From contig CP136892.1 of the NCBI GenBank assembly GCA_034359265.1, positions 87,288,001-87,352,000 on the forward strand: a stretch of DNA of 64,000 nt. The letters run 5' to 3'. Source of the DNA: Canna indica. Lineage: Eukaryota > Streptophyta > Magnoliopsida > Zingiberales > Cannaceae. The translations under genes and the position numbers were made by a program. Under the pieces are notes generated by a model. It had not been told where the DNA came from. It did not search any database and saw only the letters and a list, made by a program, of their open reading frames with translations. Of the stretch, positions 34,888 to 45,002 are shown piece by piece. Numbering within the stretch: position 1 is the stretch's first letter; the number at the start of each line of letters is the position of its first letter.

Positions 34888-35540
34888 TAGGGTTTGGAGA
34901 AAAAATCGGTCTGACCCAACCAACAAATAACTAGGTTGGATTGGGTCGGGTTTAAAGATAATTTTTTAAAACCTGACCCAAATCGACCCGCCTGAAATTT
35001 GATTGGATTGGGTTGGGTCGCGAGTAATCAGGTACCCATTTAAAAAAAGTTTTCAAAATATTTTAATGAGACACGTGTGTCTCAACAACCGAGAGAAGAC
35101 GCGGCCAACGACACTAGCCCGTCTTCCCGAGAAGAGGCAGTCATGCGTCTTCTTGGGGAGAAGAAGCGGTGCATGTCGCGTCTTCTCAAGGAAAAGATGC
35201 GGCCTCGTCGCTTCATGTAGTGAAAACGCGGCCACGTGGGTCACATATCCTCGTGAAAACATGGCCACATGGGCCATGTATCCTCGGGAAGACGCGTATC
35301 CTCCGGCGTCTTCCCGAGCAAGTTTTTATTTTTTAATATATTTTTTATTTTAAAAAATACAAATAATTAGGGTAATTAGATCGGATCTCGAGTCATCGGG
35401 TTTCAAATATTAAAATTCGAACCTGACCTGATTATAATCGGATTTCAATAATTTAAACCCGACCCGACCCGGCTCGATTAGTTCAGGTCGGGTCAATTTT
35501 TCGGGTTCATTGGGTTGGGTTTGACCCATGAACCATCCTA
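34888..35540. mobile_element. hAT-like MITE with GC-rich core, second copy of the family
   Basis: Starts TAGGGTTTGGAGAAAAAATCGG and ends GACCCATGAACCATCCTA. CTTGCTC flanks both sides (34881-34887 and 35541-35547), 7 bp and possibly 8 with the adjacent A. Interior GGGTCGGGTTT-type motifs and a GAAGACGCGG-rich core match the style of 28112-28688. No coding capacity. Confidence 0.8.
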
Positions 35541-35711
35541 CTTGCTCCTCTTCCTGAGTAGTCTTTCCTCATTCTAGGTCTTCTGTACTATTAGTTGAAT
35601 AGCAATTTGTTATCCCTTTGGGTTGATACTTGTAATTTCAATCACGGAGAAATAATATGATAGAAACACTAAAAATGAATTGTGTGGAAACCACATGTTG
35701 ATTATTTATAA

Positions 35712-35890
35712 CTTATCAAAGTTTTACAACGTACTTAAATTATTTAGATTTATGTTATAATAATCTACATGGTATATATAACTCGTCGGAGCTCCACTTT
35801 TCCATGCTCGTCAAATTAGAGATCTTGGCGTTGTCCAGAAACTCCCAATTGACCGTTGCAATCGATGATACATGGGATCCTCCTTTCCTA
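35712..35890 (+). pseudogene. RLP LRR fragment in duplication B
   Basis: Counterpart of 9708-9905 without the internal 40-bp repeat. It encodes a broken NYLDL...LHG...SELHFSMLVKLEILALS..SQLT segment. Not functional. Confidence 0.75.
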
Positions 35891-36561
35891 CTCCAACATA
35901 TTATATTTGTCTGAATTATATTAAGTTGGGCCCCGACAATTAATTCAGAAATATTAATAGAGTTTGAACATTAGGTTAATATACATAGACCGATAGACAT
36001 CTTGGAATTTGGAAGTTAGTATTTTCAATGGCATGGTAGAATATTAATCAACTACTCGCCAAATTAGAAGACTTTGAATTTTAAGTCGCCTAGAAATAAT
36101 TGTCATGTAATTAAAAACATCAAATCATTTTTAAATGGTCATCCCTACTGCATTAATTATTCTTTGATAATGATTCACAAATAATAGATTTTGAATTTAA
36201 TTTAGGGTAATTATTTGGATATATCATGAATTTAAACTTTATTTCAAATGTATCTTAAAATTTTATTTCATCAAATTATATTATGAATTATTAAATTTGT
36301 ATCAATTGCATATCTCCGTCCAAATTTTGTCATCTACCTTATTAACCGTATGACGTGGTTTACACACGTGGATTAAAAATAATATTATTTTTAAATTTGA
36401 TTAAAAAATTATGCAAAAGCGCGATAATTTAACATGAATTAAGATATTTATTTATTTAAAAACTTATTTTTAATTCACTTCATTAATATTATTTTATCTT
36501 ATATCTCTAAGGTTATGACCGTCGACGCTGCCGGCTCCCTCGCCGGAGTGCTCTCCATTCT

Positions 36562-37017
36562 ACGCCGTCCGCGACTAAGGAGAGCAGCCCTCGGTCGCTA
36601 GCCAACACTACTCCATGTGGCGCAGTGTTTGGCCTAGCTGGCACCCCTCCTCTTCCCCAATCGGCGAAGAAGAAGCGCCAGTTGCATCCGAGGAGATACT
36701 CGATCGTCGTCAGCGACCGCAGCAACAAGGTCGCCATGAGCTCCCCTTCTTCTCTCACCGTCTCCTCGCCCTTGCCCAGGGCGGTGAACAAGAGGGAGCA
36801 CATGGGAAGGAGCCCTGACATGAGGAGCGACCTCATGAACGTCAGCTTTGCATCCATGGAAGAGGAAATCTACGACGTCTCTGATGATGACTCGAGGCTG
36901 TCCTTCACCTCCTCATCCTCATCGTCGTGCACGTTGAGGTCGAGGAGAAGATGGGAGGAATACAAGAATAGAAAAGAGATGAAGCCAATGACACCGCATC
37001 ATATCTCCAATGGATAG
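36562..37017 (+). pseudogene. Unidentified basic/Ser-rich ORF, copy B (start codon lost)
   Basis: The frame is open over 152 codons and ends at the TAG 37015-37017. Residues include GTPPLPQSAKKKRQLHPRRY, NKREHMGRSPDMRSD, FASMEEEIYDVSDDDSRLSF, a Ser run and an Arg/Lys-rich end (RRRWEEYKNRKEMKP). The codon aligned with the ATG of copy A is ACG here, and the frame is open further upstream. It keeps the C-terminus that copy A lost by frameshift. So either both are relics of one exon or an undetected upstream exon supplies the start. Basic N-terminal half, acidic patch and basic C-terminus suggest an intracellular protein; the family is not recognised. Confidence 0.5.
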
Positions 37018-38750
37018 AATTTAAAAACCACATAGTCACATAATCGGAGAAACCAAAAAAATTATTGGTTTAATATCTCTATGGGTGTGGTTTTTAAAAA
37101 TCGCAGCTAATCCGATGCAGCTTAAAATGAACTTTACTGTATGCCTTTTTTTGTCAAATTAATATAAGTATGAAGACATCCTGCCAGATTGGTTTTGAAA
37201 TGTTTTTAAGAGAAAATTTTAAATATATCATATATTTTGAGATTTTTATCATTTGTGATATGCATTTTTATTTTTCTTAATTGAATCTCATATTTTTATA
37301 TTTATTTCAATTGAATTCTACCGTATAATTTTCGTTAGCCGCCCATTAAACTGATGATGATGTGACTTGCTAGCGTGTAATAAAAAATTTAATATTAAAA
37401 TTTCATAACTTGAAAACTAACGTTAATTGTCCTAAATATATAGAAACAATTCACAAGAGATAAACAATCTATCTAAGGTATTGTAAATATCACTCTCCTC
37501 CAAAATAGATCAATTTAACATATATTTTCTTTCATAAAATTCTAACGTGTTCTTGAAAAAAAAATAATTCAGATTTGCTGTCTGAACTTTTCTATTTCAA
37601 CTTTGTAAAATCTTGGAGGAATTTTGCCATAGCATTTAGCAACAACATATAGTGACAAGATAAATTTCTTAAGGACAGTGATCAAAACATCAAATAATTT
37701 TGAAACAGTAATCCTAATGCATTTATTCTTTGATAAATGGCACCCACTTGGCAGTGAATCCAAGAGGACCTTGACTTTGAAGTCGTGCAATGAATTTGTC
37801 ATCATGCAATAATTGAACACCTCAATTAATTAATTAATTTAAAAATAAATAATACAGTTTTTTCTTTGATTCTTTGATAAATGGCACCGACTTGGCACTG
37901 GATCCACTGAATTTGTCATCATGCAATAATTGAACACCTCAAATAATTAATTAAATTAAAAATAATTAATAGAGTTTTTTCTTTGATTTTGAAAGAAATT
38001 TAGAGGTTGAACCTCAAGCAATGCATATTACTCCCGAGTTGGAAATTTAGATGGCGCGTGATAGAATATTAACTGTTCCAATTAAGCAACTAGTCACCAA
38101 ATTAGAAGACTTTGAATTTTAAGTGGCATGGAAATAATTGTCATGTAATTAATTATAAACATCAAATCATTTGAAAATGGTCATGATCCTAATGCATGCA
38201 TTTATTATTTGATAATGATTCTCAACTTTTTTTGTTTTTTTTATATTCTCAACTAATTGATAGGCTTCAAATTTAATTTATATCATGCACAGGAGCATCA
38301 TGATGGATGCAAAATTAATTTGTGGAGAGAAACTAATTTGTCTTTAATTAAACATGAAAAAATAATTTAAGTAAATAACAACATAATATATAAATATTAA
38401 AAAATCTTGTATATTTTTTACTTAAAAAACTTTAATTATAATGAAATGATTAAGTAATATTTAGTTGATTATCATAATCACACTTTTTAAAAAAACTTAA
38501 ATTATAGTTTAATATATTTAATTTTGTAGTTTATCGTTAGTCATCTTATTCGTGATCTATCAAAACTAAGATGGTTTACAAAAAAAAAAAATGATTTTCA
38601 ATTAAATTATTAAAAGATGAGGAACGAATCAAATGATATAAATCCTCTAACAATAATTTCTACAAAGACTTTGAATTTTAAGTCTGCGTGAATCGTCGTG
38701 TAATTGAAAGTGCCAAATCATTTTGAAATAGTTATTCTAAAGCATAATGA
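37018..38750. other. AT-rich spacer of duplication B with upstream modules
   Basis: Counterpart of 11083-12660. Module copies at about 37762-37815, 38100-38200 and 38657-38750, plus a partial extra copy near 37900-37970. No gene seen. Confidence 0.5.
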
Positions 38751-38954
38751 TTCATGACTAGGGCGTTTGGTTGTCTGCAAGTGCAAATACAGTAAAATAT
38801 ATTTGCATGCAAAAATAAATGTCTGCAAATAGATTTTGCAGCATGCCGTTTGGTTGCCCGCAAGTAGAGTTGCAACTTCTATTTGCAAATGTTTGAATAA
38901 CCGCAAATGAAAGTTGCAATTACACTTACAATTTGCAACTTGCATTTTACGAAT

Positions 38955-39490
38955 TATTTCGGATCGGATCGGGTCGGACACGAAATTTTTTGGGTCAAAC
39001 CGAGCCGGGCTAAGCCGTGCATGAATTTTTTCGGGCCGAGTTGGGCACAAATTTTTTCGGGTCGGGCCAAATATGAATTTTTTTTTTATCTCGGGCCGGG
39101 TACAAACCTTTTCGGGATGGATCGGGCACGAATTTTTTTGGGTTAGGTTGTGCACGAATTTTTTCGAGTCAGGCTGCGCCGGACCGGGTTGGTACAATTT
39201 TTTTTTGGGTCGAGCTGGGTCGGGCACGATTTTTTTTTGGCCGAGCCATGTACAAATTTTTTCAGGTTGGGCCAAGCCAGGCTGGGTTGTGTAGAATTTT
39301 TTTGGGCCTAGCCGGGCATAAAATTTTTGGGGCCGGGCCTAGAGCGAATTTTTTTGGGACGGGTTGAGAGCGAATTTTTTCGGGCCGTGCCAAGTACGAA
39401 CTTTTTCGAGACGATTAGGCATAAAATTTTTCGGACTAGATCGAGCACGAACTTTTTCGGGTCGAACTGAGCCGGGCCGTACCGTTCATT
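38955..39490. repeat. Diverged minisatellite (unit about 23-41 bp)
   Basis: About 17 imperfect tandem units of the form CACGAATTTTTTCGGGTCGGGC run through this stretch, alternating GC-rich CGGGC parts with T-runs. Frames in it, including a 185-codon Pro/Lys-rich one on the minus strand, only reflect the repeat. It lies between duplication B's spacer and the RLP-B promoter. Confidence 0.85.
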
Positions 39491-39791
39491 AATTAATCTT
39501 TTATATATATATAAGCAACACGAAGGACATGTGACTCATGCAATATATTCACAAGCTAAAGGAGTCTTTATTAGTCAACGAAACATATATATATAATTAA
39601 TTGACGGAATAAATCAATTACTCCTCAATAAAAATTAATGTCACATATGTAATATTATGTTATAATTAATTAAGGACGTAGGTTTTGTGTGCTTATAAAT
39701 TAATTATGAGAGAATTAGGTGATGAACCTCCCCACTCAATTTAATTCTTATAAATAGCTCCCCGCTCTTATTAATAATAGAGTGAAAATTA
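39490..39791 (+). promoter_or_regulatory. RLP-B promoter block shared with RLP-C
   Basis: Nearly identical to 63088-63389 upstream of RLP-C, but unlike the region upstream of RLP-A beyond about 82 bp from the ATG. It contains TATAAATA at 39749-39756 and AGTCAA at 39573-39578, which read in reverse is the WRKY W-box core TTGACT. The TATAAATA box is only 36 bp before the ATG, implying a very short leader if it is the one used. Confidence 0.55.
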
Positions 39792-42644
39792 ATGATGAGA
39801 ACGGGCAAAACTAGACACCCTTCCATGATAATGTTGCTCTGTTTGATACTTGAGCTTTTCCTACTTATTATGCCATCATTATGCAAGGGGTGCTTCAAAG
39901 GAGAGAGAGCTGCTCTCTTGGACTTCAAAGCTGGCGTCGTCGACGATCCTTTCTATCGATTGTCCTCATGGAAAGTAGATGAAGACTGTTGCAAATGGAG
40001 CGGCGTGGTGTGCGACAACCATACTGGCCACGTCGTGGAGCTCAACCTCCAACCGTTTATGAAGGTCGGCTTCTTGAACCAGTCATTGCTCTCTCTAACT
40101 CATTTGGATCGACTCAACCTCAGCTTCAATGACTTTGGCAGCACCCAAATCCCAGAGTTCATGGGTTCTTTTCCAAAACTAAGGTACCTTGATTTGTCCG
40201 ATTCCAATTTCAGCGGCAATATTCCTCCCCACCTTGGAAATTTGTCCACCCTTCTCTACCTTGATTTATTACTAAATTGGGAAATTAAAGTTGATCGCTT
40301 GGATTGGCTGTCGGGTCTCTCCTCCTTGAGATATCTCAACATGGAAGGGGTGGACCTGAGTGAGGTCGGCCATGAATGGCTACCAATGGTCAACATGCTG
40401 CCCTCCTTGCAAGAGTTGCATCTAAAAGGTTGTGAGCTTCAAACACTCAATTTTTCTCTATCCTACGAGAATCTCAACCTCACTTCTCTCACACTTCTTG
40501 ATCTCGGTTATAACAACTTCAACTCCACCTTACCCACTTGGCTATGGCAACTCAGCAGCCTCTCATATCTCGATCTAAGTTTCAATTCCTTCTATGGTGT
40601 CATACCTTCTGGGATCGGGAATTTGACGTCCCTTACATATCTAGATCTTAGTTGGAATCAATATTTGGAGATAGGCGGGATTGCAAAATCAATAACAAGG
40701 CTCTCCAATTTGGAGATTCTTGTTTTAGCCAGAACCAATTTGAAAGGTCAATTGCCACGCTGGTTGAAGCAGTTGACGAGACTATCACATCTTGACCTTA
40801 ATTCCAATTTACTTTCCGGTGACTTGGCCTATTGGCTTTTTCATATGACAACTAATTATCATAATAGCTCATCAAAGTATTCCAACTTAAATTATTTGGA
40901 TTTGTCTTATAATAACCTACAAGGTAATTTGTCAGAGCTCCACTTTTCCAAGCTAACCAAATTAAAGACCTTGGTCTTGTCTGCCAATTCCCAGTTGACC
41001 ATGAATTCAACAAATGATAACTGGATCCCTCCATTCCAACTCCAGCATATTGGACTTGCTTCTTGTGTGTTGGGTCCTAAATTTCCTAGATGGCTCCGCT
41101 CCCAGAAATCCATCATGGAATTAGATTTATCTAATTCAAGCATAGACGACGCTTTGCCCGATTGGCTATGGACTATTTTTTCTTCTAATTACACTAGTGA
41201 TATAAATCTCTCAAATAATAGGATACATGGGAGTTTGCCAATTTCCTTGACAAATTTGACAAATTTATACTATTTGAACATCAGTCGTAATCTATTTAAT
41301 GGGTCAATTCCTTCTTTGCCACCTAACCTAGATACACTGGATCTTTCCGACAATGCTTTTTGGGGACCACTGCCATCAACCTTTCCATCAAACATATTCT
41401 TCTTAACTTTGTCATCTAATTGTATTAATGGGAGCATGCCAGTGGAGTTATGCAATTTGAAGGAACTTTGGGTTCTAAATTTAGAGAACAACCAACTATC
41501 AGGAGAAATCCCTTGGTGTTTGGGGGAAGCCACCAAATATCTTAAATATATTATCTTGGGTAATAATAACCTCTCGGGAGAGGTTCCTAGTGCTATGGGA
41601 AACTTGGTTGGACTTCAACTGTTGCAACTGAACAACAATAGTCTTCATGGTCTTATTCCATTGTCAATGCAAAATTGCAGTTCATTAAATTTTCTTGATA
41701 TTGGAGAGAACAAATTATCAGGCAATATACCATCATGGATTGGACAGAGCTTTCCACATCTACAAGTACTCCGATTGAGTTCAAATATGTTTTCTGGCAA
41801 TATTCCTACCGAGCTTGGACGGTTGAGCCATCTTCAAATCATCGACTTTGCCAACAACAAACTGTCAGGCCTTATTCCACCCTCCTTTGGCAACTTGAAT
41901 GCAATAATCAACACGTCAGAGGCAATGGTTTCCACACAATTCAATTTTAGTTTTAATGATGATGTATCATATAGTTTCTTTGAAATTGAAATTATAAGTA
42001 TCAACACAAAGGGACGAACAGATAGCTATTCAACTAATCTCCAATATATGAAGAGCATTGACCTTTCCAACAATAATTTGTTTGGAAATGTACCTCGTGA
42101 AATTGGAGCTCTTTTAGGTCTCGAAAACTTCAATTTGTCAAGAAACAATTTACGAGGAGAGATTCCTGACTCTATTGGCAACATGAAATCTCTGGAGTCT
42201 CTAGATCTATCATTCAATAAGTTGTCTGGAGCTATTCCCCAAAGCTTGTCACAACTCAATTATTTGGAGCACTTGAATATGTCATATAATAATTTCTCCG
42301 GAAGAATACCATCCGGGAGTCAAATTCAAACACTGGATGACCCTTTCAATTATGTTGGAAATGCCTACCTTTGCGGACCTCCACTTAATACAAGTTGCAC
42401 GATTGTTGACAATAATGTTGTTGAGGAAGCTACTTCACAGAAATTATGGCACTATGTTAGCATTGCAACGGGCTTCGTGGTGGGACTTTGGAGTGTATTT
42501 GTCATCCTGCTATTCAAGAAAGATTGCAGGATCTTCTATTTCCAGTTGATTGACAAGATGTATGATGAGATTTATGTGCAAATTGTAGTTACCTATGCTC
42601 GATTTATGAGAAAATTAAATGGGGGGCATAACCAAGAAATATAA
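39792..42644 (+). CDS. RLP-B: intact LRR receptor-like protein (EIX2/Cf type), 950 aa
   Basis: The largest complete gene here. Start at the ATG 39792 (MMRTGKTRHP, then hydrophobic MLLCLILELFLLIM) with cleavage near residues 32-33. LRR N-cap: C34, paired C66-C67, C74. A long LRR array includes the segment SWNQYLEIGGIAKSITRLSN...LARTNLKGQLPRWLKQL that RLP-A lacks. Island domain about 707-754, C-cap YLCGPPLNTSC, acidic VVEEA, membrane helix about 887-908 with GFVVG (GxxxG), tail of 42 residues without kinase. Single coding exon. Expected at the plasma membrane as an immune or developmental receptor working with SOBIR1/BAK1-type kinases (family knowledge); the ligand is not predictable. From the last third to the stop it is almost the same as RLP-A. 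Confidence 0.94.
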   Translation: MMRTGKTRHPSMIMLLCLILELFLLIMPSLCKGCFKGERAALLDFKAGVVDDPFYRLSSWKVDEDCCKWSGVVCDNHTGHVVELNLQPFMKVGFLNQSLLSLTHLDRLNLSFNDFGSTQIPEFMGSFPKLRYLDLSDSNFSGNIPPHLGNLSTLLYLDLLLNWEIKVDRLDWLSGLSSLRYLNMEGVDLSEVGHEWLPMVNMLPSLQELHLKGCELQTLNFSLSYENLNLTSLTLLDLGYNNFNSTLPTWLWQLSSLSYLDLSFNSFYGVIPSGIGNLTSLTYLDLSWNQYLEIGGIAKSITRLSNLEILVLARTNLKGQLPRWLKQLTRLSHLDLNSNLLSGDLAYWLFHMTTNYHNSSSKYSNLNYLDLSYNNLQGNLSELHFSKLTKLKTLVLSANSQLTMNSTNDNWIPPFQLQHIGLASCVLGPKFPRWLRSQKSIMELDLSNSSIDDALPDWLWTIFSSNYTSDINLSNNRIHGSLPISLTNLTNLYYLNISRNLFNGSIPSLPPNLDTLDLSDNAFWGPLPSTFPSNIFFLTLSSNCINGSMPVELCNLKELWVLNLENNQLSGEIPWCLGEATKYLKYIILGNNNLSGEVPSAMGNLVGLQLLQLNNNSLHGLIPLSMQNCSSLNFLDIGENKLSGNIPSWIGQSFPHLQVLRLSSNMFSGNIPTELGRLSHLQIIDFANNKLSGLIPPSFGNLNAIINTSEAMVSTQFNFSFNDDVSYSFFEIEIISINTKGRTDSYSTNLQYMKSIDLSNNNLFGNVPREIGALLGLENFNLSRNNLRGEIPDSIGNMKSLESLDLSFNKLSGAIPQSLSQLNYLEHLNMSYNNFSGRIPSGSQIQTLDDPFNYVGNAYLCGPPLNTSCTIVDNNVVEEATSQKLWHYVSIATGFVVGLWSVFVILLFKKDCRIFYFQLIDKMYDEIYVQIVVTYARFMRKLNGGHNQEI

Positions 42645-42668
42645 GGTGCATGTCGAAGAGGATTGCAG

Positions 42669-43685
42669 GTATCAATTAATTATTCACACTTAGTTTTTTT
42701 TTCAATATCTCATTTTCTGCTTTCTATATTCGTTGCTTTCATTATTTTTTATGGAGTACATGAGAGCCTTTAGAAGGTGTGATGCTCAAAACTTTGGATG
42801 GGGAAGATTACATTCTCAACTGGTACAAGAATATATAGAAAATAGTAAATTCTATTTTGCTTACTTTCATCTTCGAATTCTGCTTATTTAATAGTAAATA
42901 ACAATGATTTCATTTATTACTGAAGAAGTTGGAAATGTGTAAGTACTTCTACATGTCAATTAGCAATTATAAGTGAGTCAATGTAGCAAATAAATCAATA
43001 GTGAATTCTTCTTTGATGAGGCGCACATAATTGATATTGTTTTAAGAGTTTTGCTATATAATCTTAAAAATCAGCCTAATAATTCTCCTAATCACTTACA
43101 ATGGTATAAGTGATAATTTCATCAATAATACTTCATCCGTTCCATAATAAGTAGTTTTTAAAGATTTTTTTTAAAATTTCATATTAAGTGATACTTTAGA
43201 TTTTTAATGTAGTATTAATTATTTATTTACCAATTTTAACATGTAATAAAAGCTTCTCCCATCAATGAAATACAATAATAAAAGCATAAAATTTAAGGAT
43301 CACACTATGGATAATTTAGTAAAAAGAATAAAAAAATAATTAAAAATTAGGTTATTAAATAGTGTTCTTAATCTATGTGCCAAAGCCTAAAAAATCACTT
43401 ATTATGAAACGGATGAAGTATCGAACACTTTATTATACGTGAGTATTAGAAAAATATATTATTAGGCACATGAGTGAGAAAGATTTAACATCTCTTATTT
43501 TATTATTATCACTACAAACATATATTTATATGATGAAAATATATGTTGGAATCATATATATATATATATATATTCTGATTTCAAAATGGTCATATCTTGT
43601 TCACTTTTCAATATCCCTACTCTGTTGAAGATATATTAATTGCATACATTGATCTTAAAATATATACTTGTACACTGTCTTGCAG
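42669..43685 (+). other. Predicted 3'-UTR intron of RLP-B
   Basis: Donor GATTGCAG|GTATCA 24 bp after the stop and acceptor CTTGCAG|ATGGGCAGG at 43686, matching RLP-A and psiRLP3. A short TA run (about 43555-43571) is the main internal difference from RLP-A's intron. Confidence 0.65.
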
Positions 43686-44560
43686 ATGGGCAGGAGAGCT
43701 TTAGCTGGAAACATATATTGAACATGGATTTGATGATCAAGATGCACAACTATACATCCAAGTCAAGTGTAGTTCTCTGTATACAATTTGATGCAAATAT
43801 ATAGTCAAGTGTAGTTCTCTGTATATGTGGACGTCCAAAAATTAATTGCTCGGTTAATTGTTGTCTTCATTTAATGATTAATATTATAAATGGTCATGCC
43901 ATATATTTAGCAAATTAATATGTACATATTAGGTTTCAAATTAATAATTAAGCTTGGACTTATGTATTTAATTGCTTTATATATACTATTATGTTGTTAT
44001 ATAAGGGTCTAACTGCAAACTAAATTAAGCAACCAGTCGAATTTATATAGAAATTTGGAATTAATTTGGAGACCATATGCGAACTAATTTGGAATTTATG
44101 TAGAAATTTCAATGTCATGGTAGAATATTCCAATTAAACAACTAGTCGAAAAAATGTCCAAGTCAAGTGAAGTGAAGTGTAGACTTTGGTGCACCTCCAT
44201 CACGTCGACTATCCAAGTAGAAAGAAACCAACAACCAATCAGATGGGTTGGCCATTATAGCTTGTTGCTTTCAACTTTTTCATTTAACATGAAGTCCAAG
44301 TTATCTAAAATTCTACCAAATTAAATGATAAAAATCCTATGACAATAACTCCTAAAAGACTTTGAATTTTAAGTCATGCAAAGTGTCTAGTAAGATCGGA
44401 AAGTTGTAGAAAAAAAATATCTGAAATGACACATTGATTCTGGTTCTACCGTTCGAATTCGGTCAAACCCTTGGTTTTCTCATCCTTATTCTTTTATTTT
44501 GCCTCCTGATGCTTGTCTTGATCCTTGCCTGATTTTGGTAAGGCAACTTTTAAATTAGGA
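43686..44560 (+). other. RLP-B 3' exon and flank
   Basis: The 3'-UTR exon sequence ATGGGCAGGAGAGCTTTAGC and flank match 16588-17469. One module core lies at about 44353. No gene seen. Confidence 0.55.
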
Positions 44561-45002
44561 TAGAATTTGGAAGGAAGATTTGATTAGATGATCTTTCCTA
44601 CCTTCAGTGGCAGATGATATCCTTTAGGTTGTTCCCTTTGATCATGATGATAAACTTCTTTGATCTTTAGAGACATGGATCATATACTGTATCCTCAAGG
44701 TATAAAGTGACATTTCAGTTTTATCATCCCCCTTCTTCCGATTCTCATGATCACTTGACTAATAAGGATCTCTGGAAATCATTGTGGGATCTTAAAGTGC
44801 CTAATAAAGTCAATATTCTTATTTGAAAATTATTACATGATGGAGTTCCTGTTTGCCAACGATTGAGGCAGTGGCTTCCTAATGTTAGCGATCTTTGCCC
44901 TAGATGCAATGGGGCAGTGGAAACTATTCAACATTGTTTTCTTCGTTGCTCCCATGTTTCTCACATTTGAGACAGACTTTATTACATCCAACAAGATTTT
45001 TG
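44561..45002 (+). mobile_element. LINE fragment (zf-RVT region) joined to psiRLP5
   Basis: Codes, with stops, for the C-terminal part of a LINE reverse transcriptase: DLWKSLWDLKVPNKVNIL, LLHDGVPVCQRL and the zinc-binding part CPRCNGAVETIQHCFLRC. Neither a poly-A tail nor a 5' end is present. The left edge abuts duplication B's end and the right edge abuts an RLP in mid-LRR, so this is a recombination leftover rather than a simple insertion. Confidence 0.8.

Larger units (their letters stand above)
35628..44560 (+). repeat. Segmental duplication, copy B (partner 9624-17469)
   Basis: Same gene order and orientation as copy A. Differences: unrelated DNA of about 950 bp at 38750-39710 including a minisatellite; an extra 37840-37970 part-duplication of the ATTGAACACCTCAA(T/A)TAATT segment; and a LINE fragment abutting its right end at 44561. 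Confidence 0.9.

Noticed and set aside
38718..39275. 185-codon Pro/Lys-rich frame on the minus strand
   Set aside because: Produced by minisatellite units; its repeats follow the DNA units.
38955..39490. CRISPR-like array
   Set aside because: Units are imperfect and of uneven length without distinct spacers, and the context is a plant nuclear genome.
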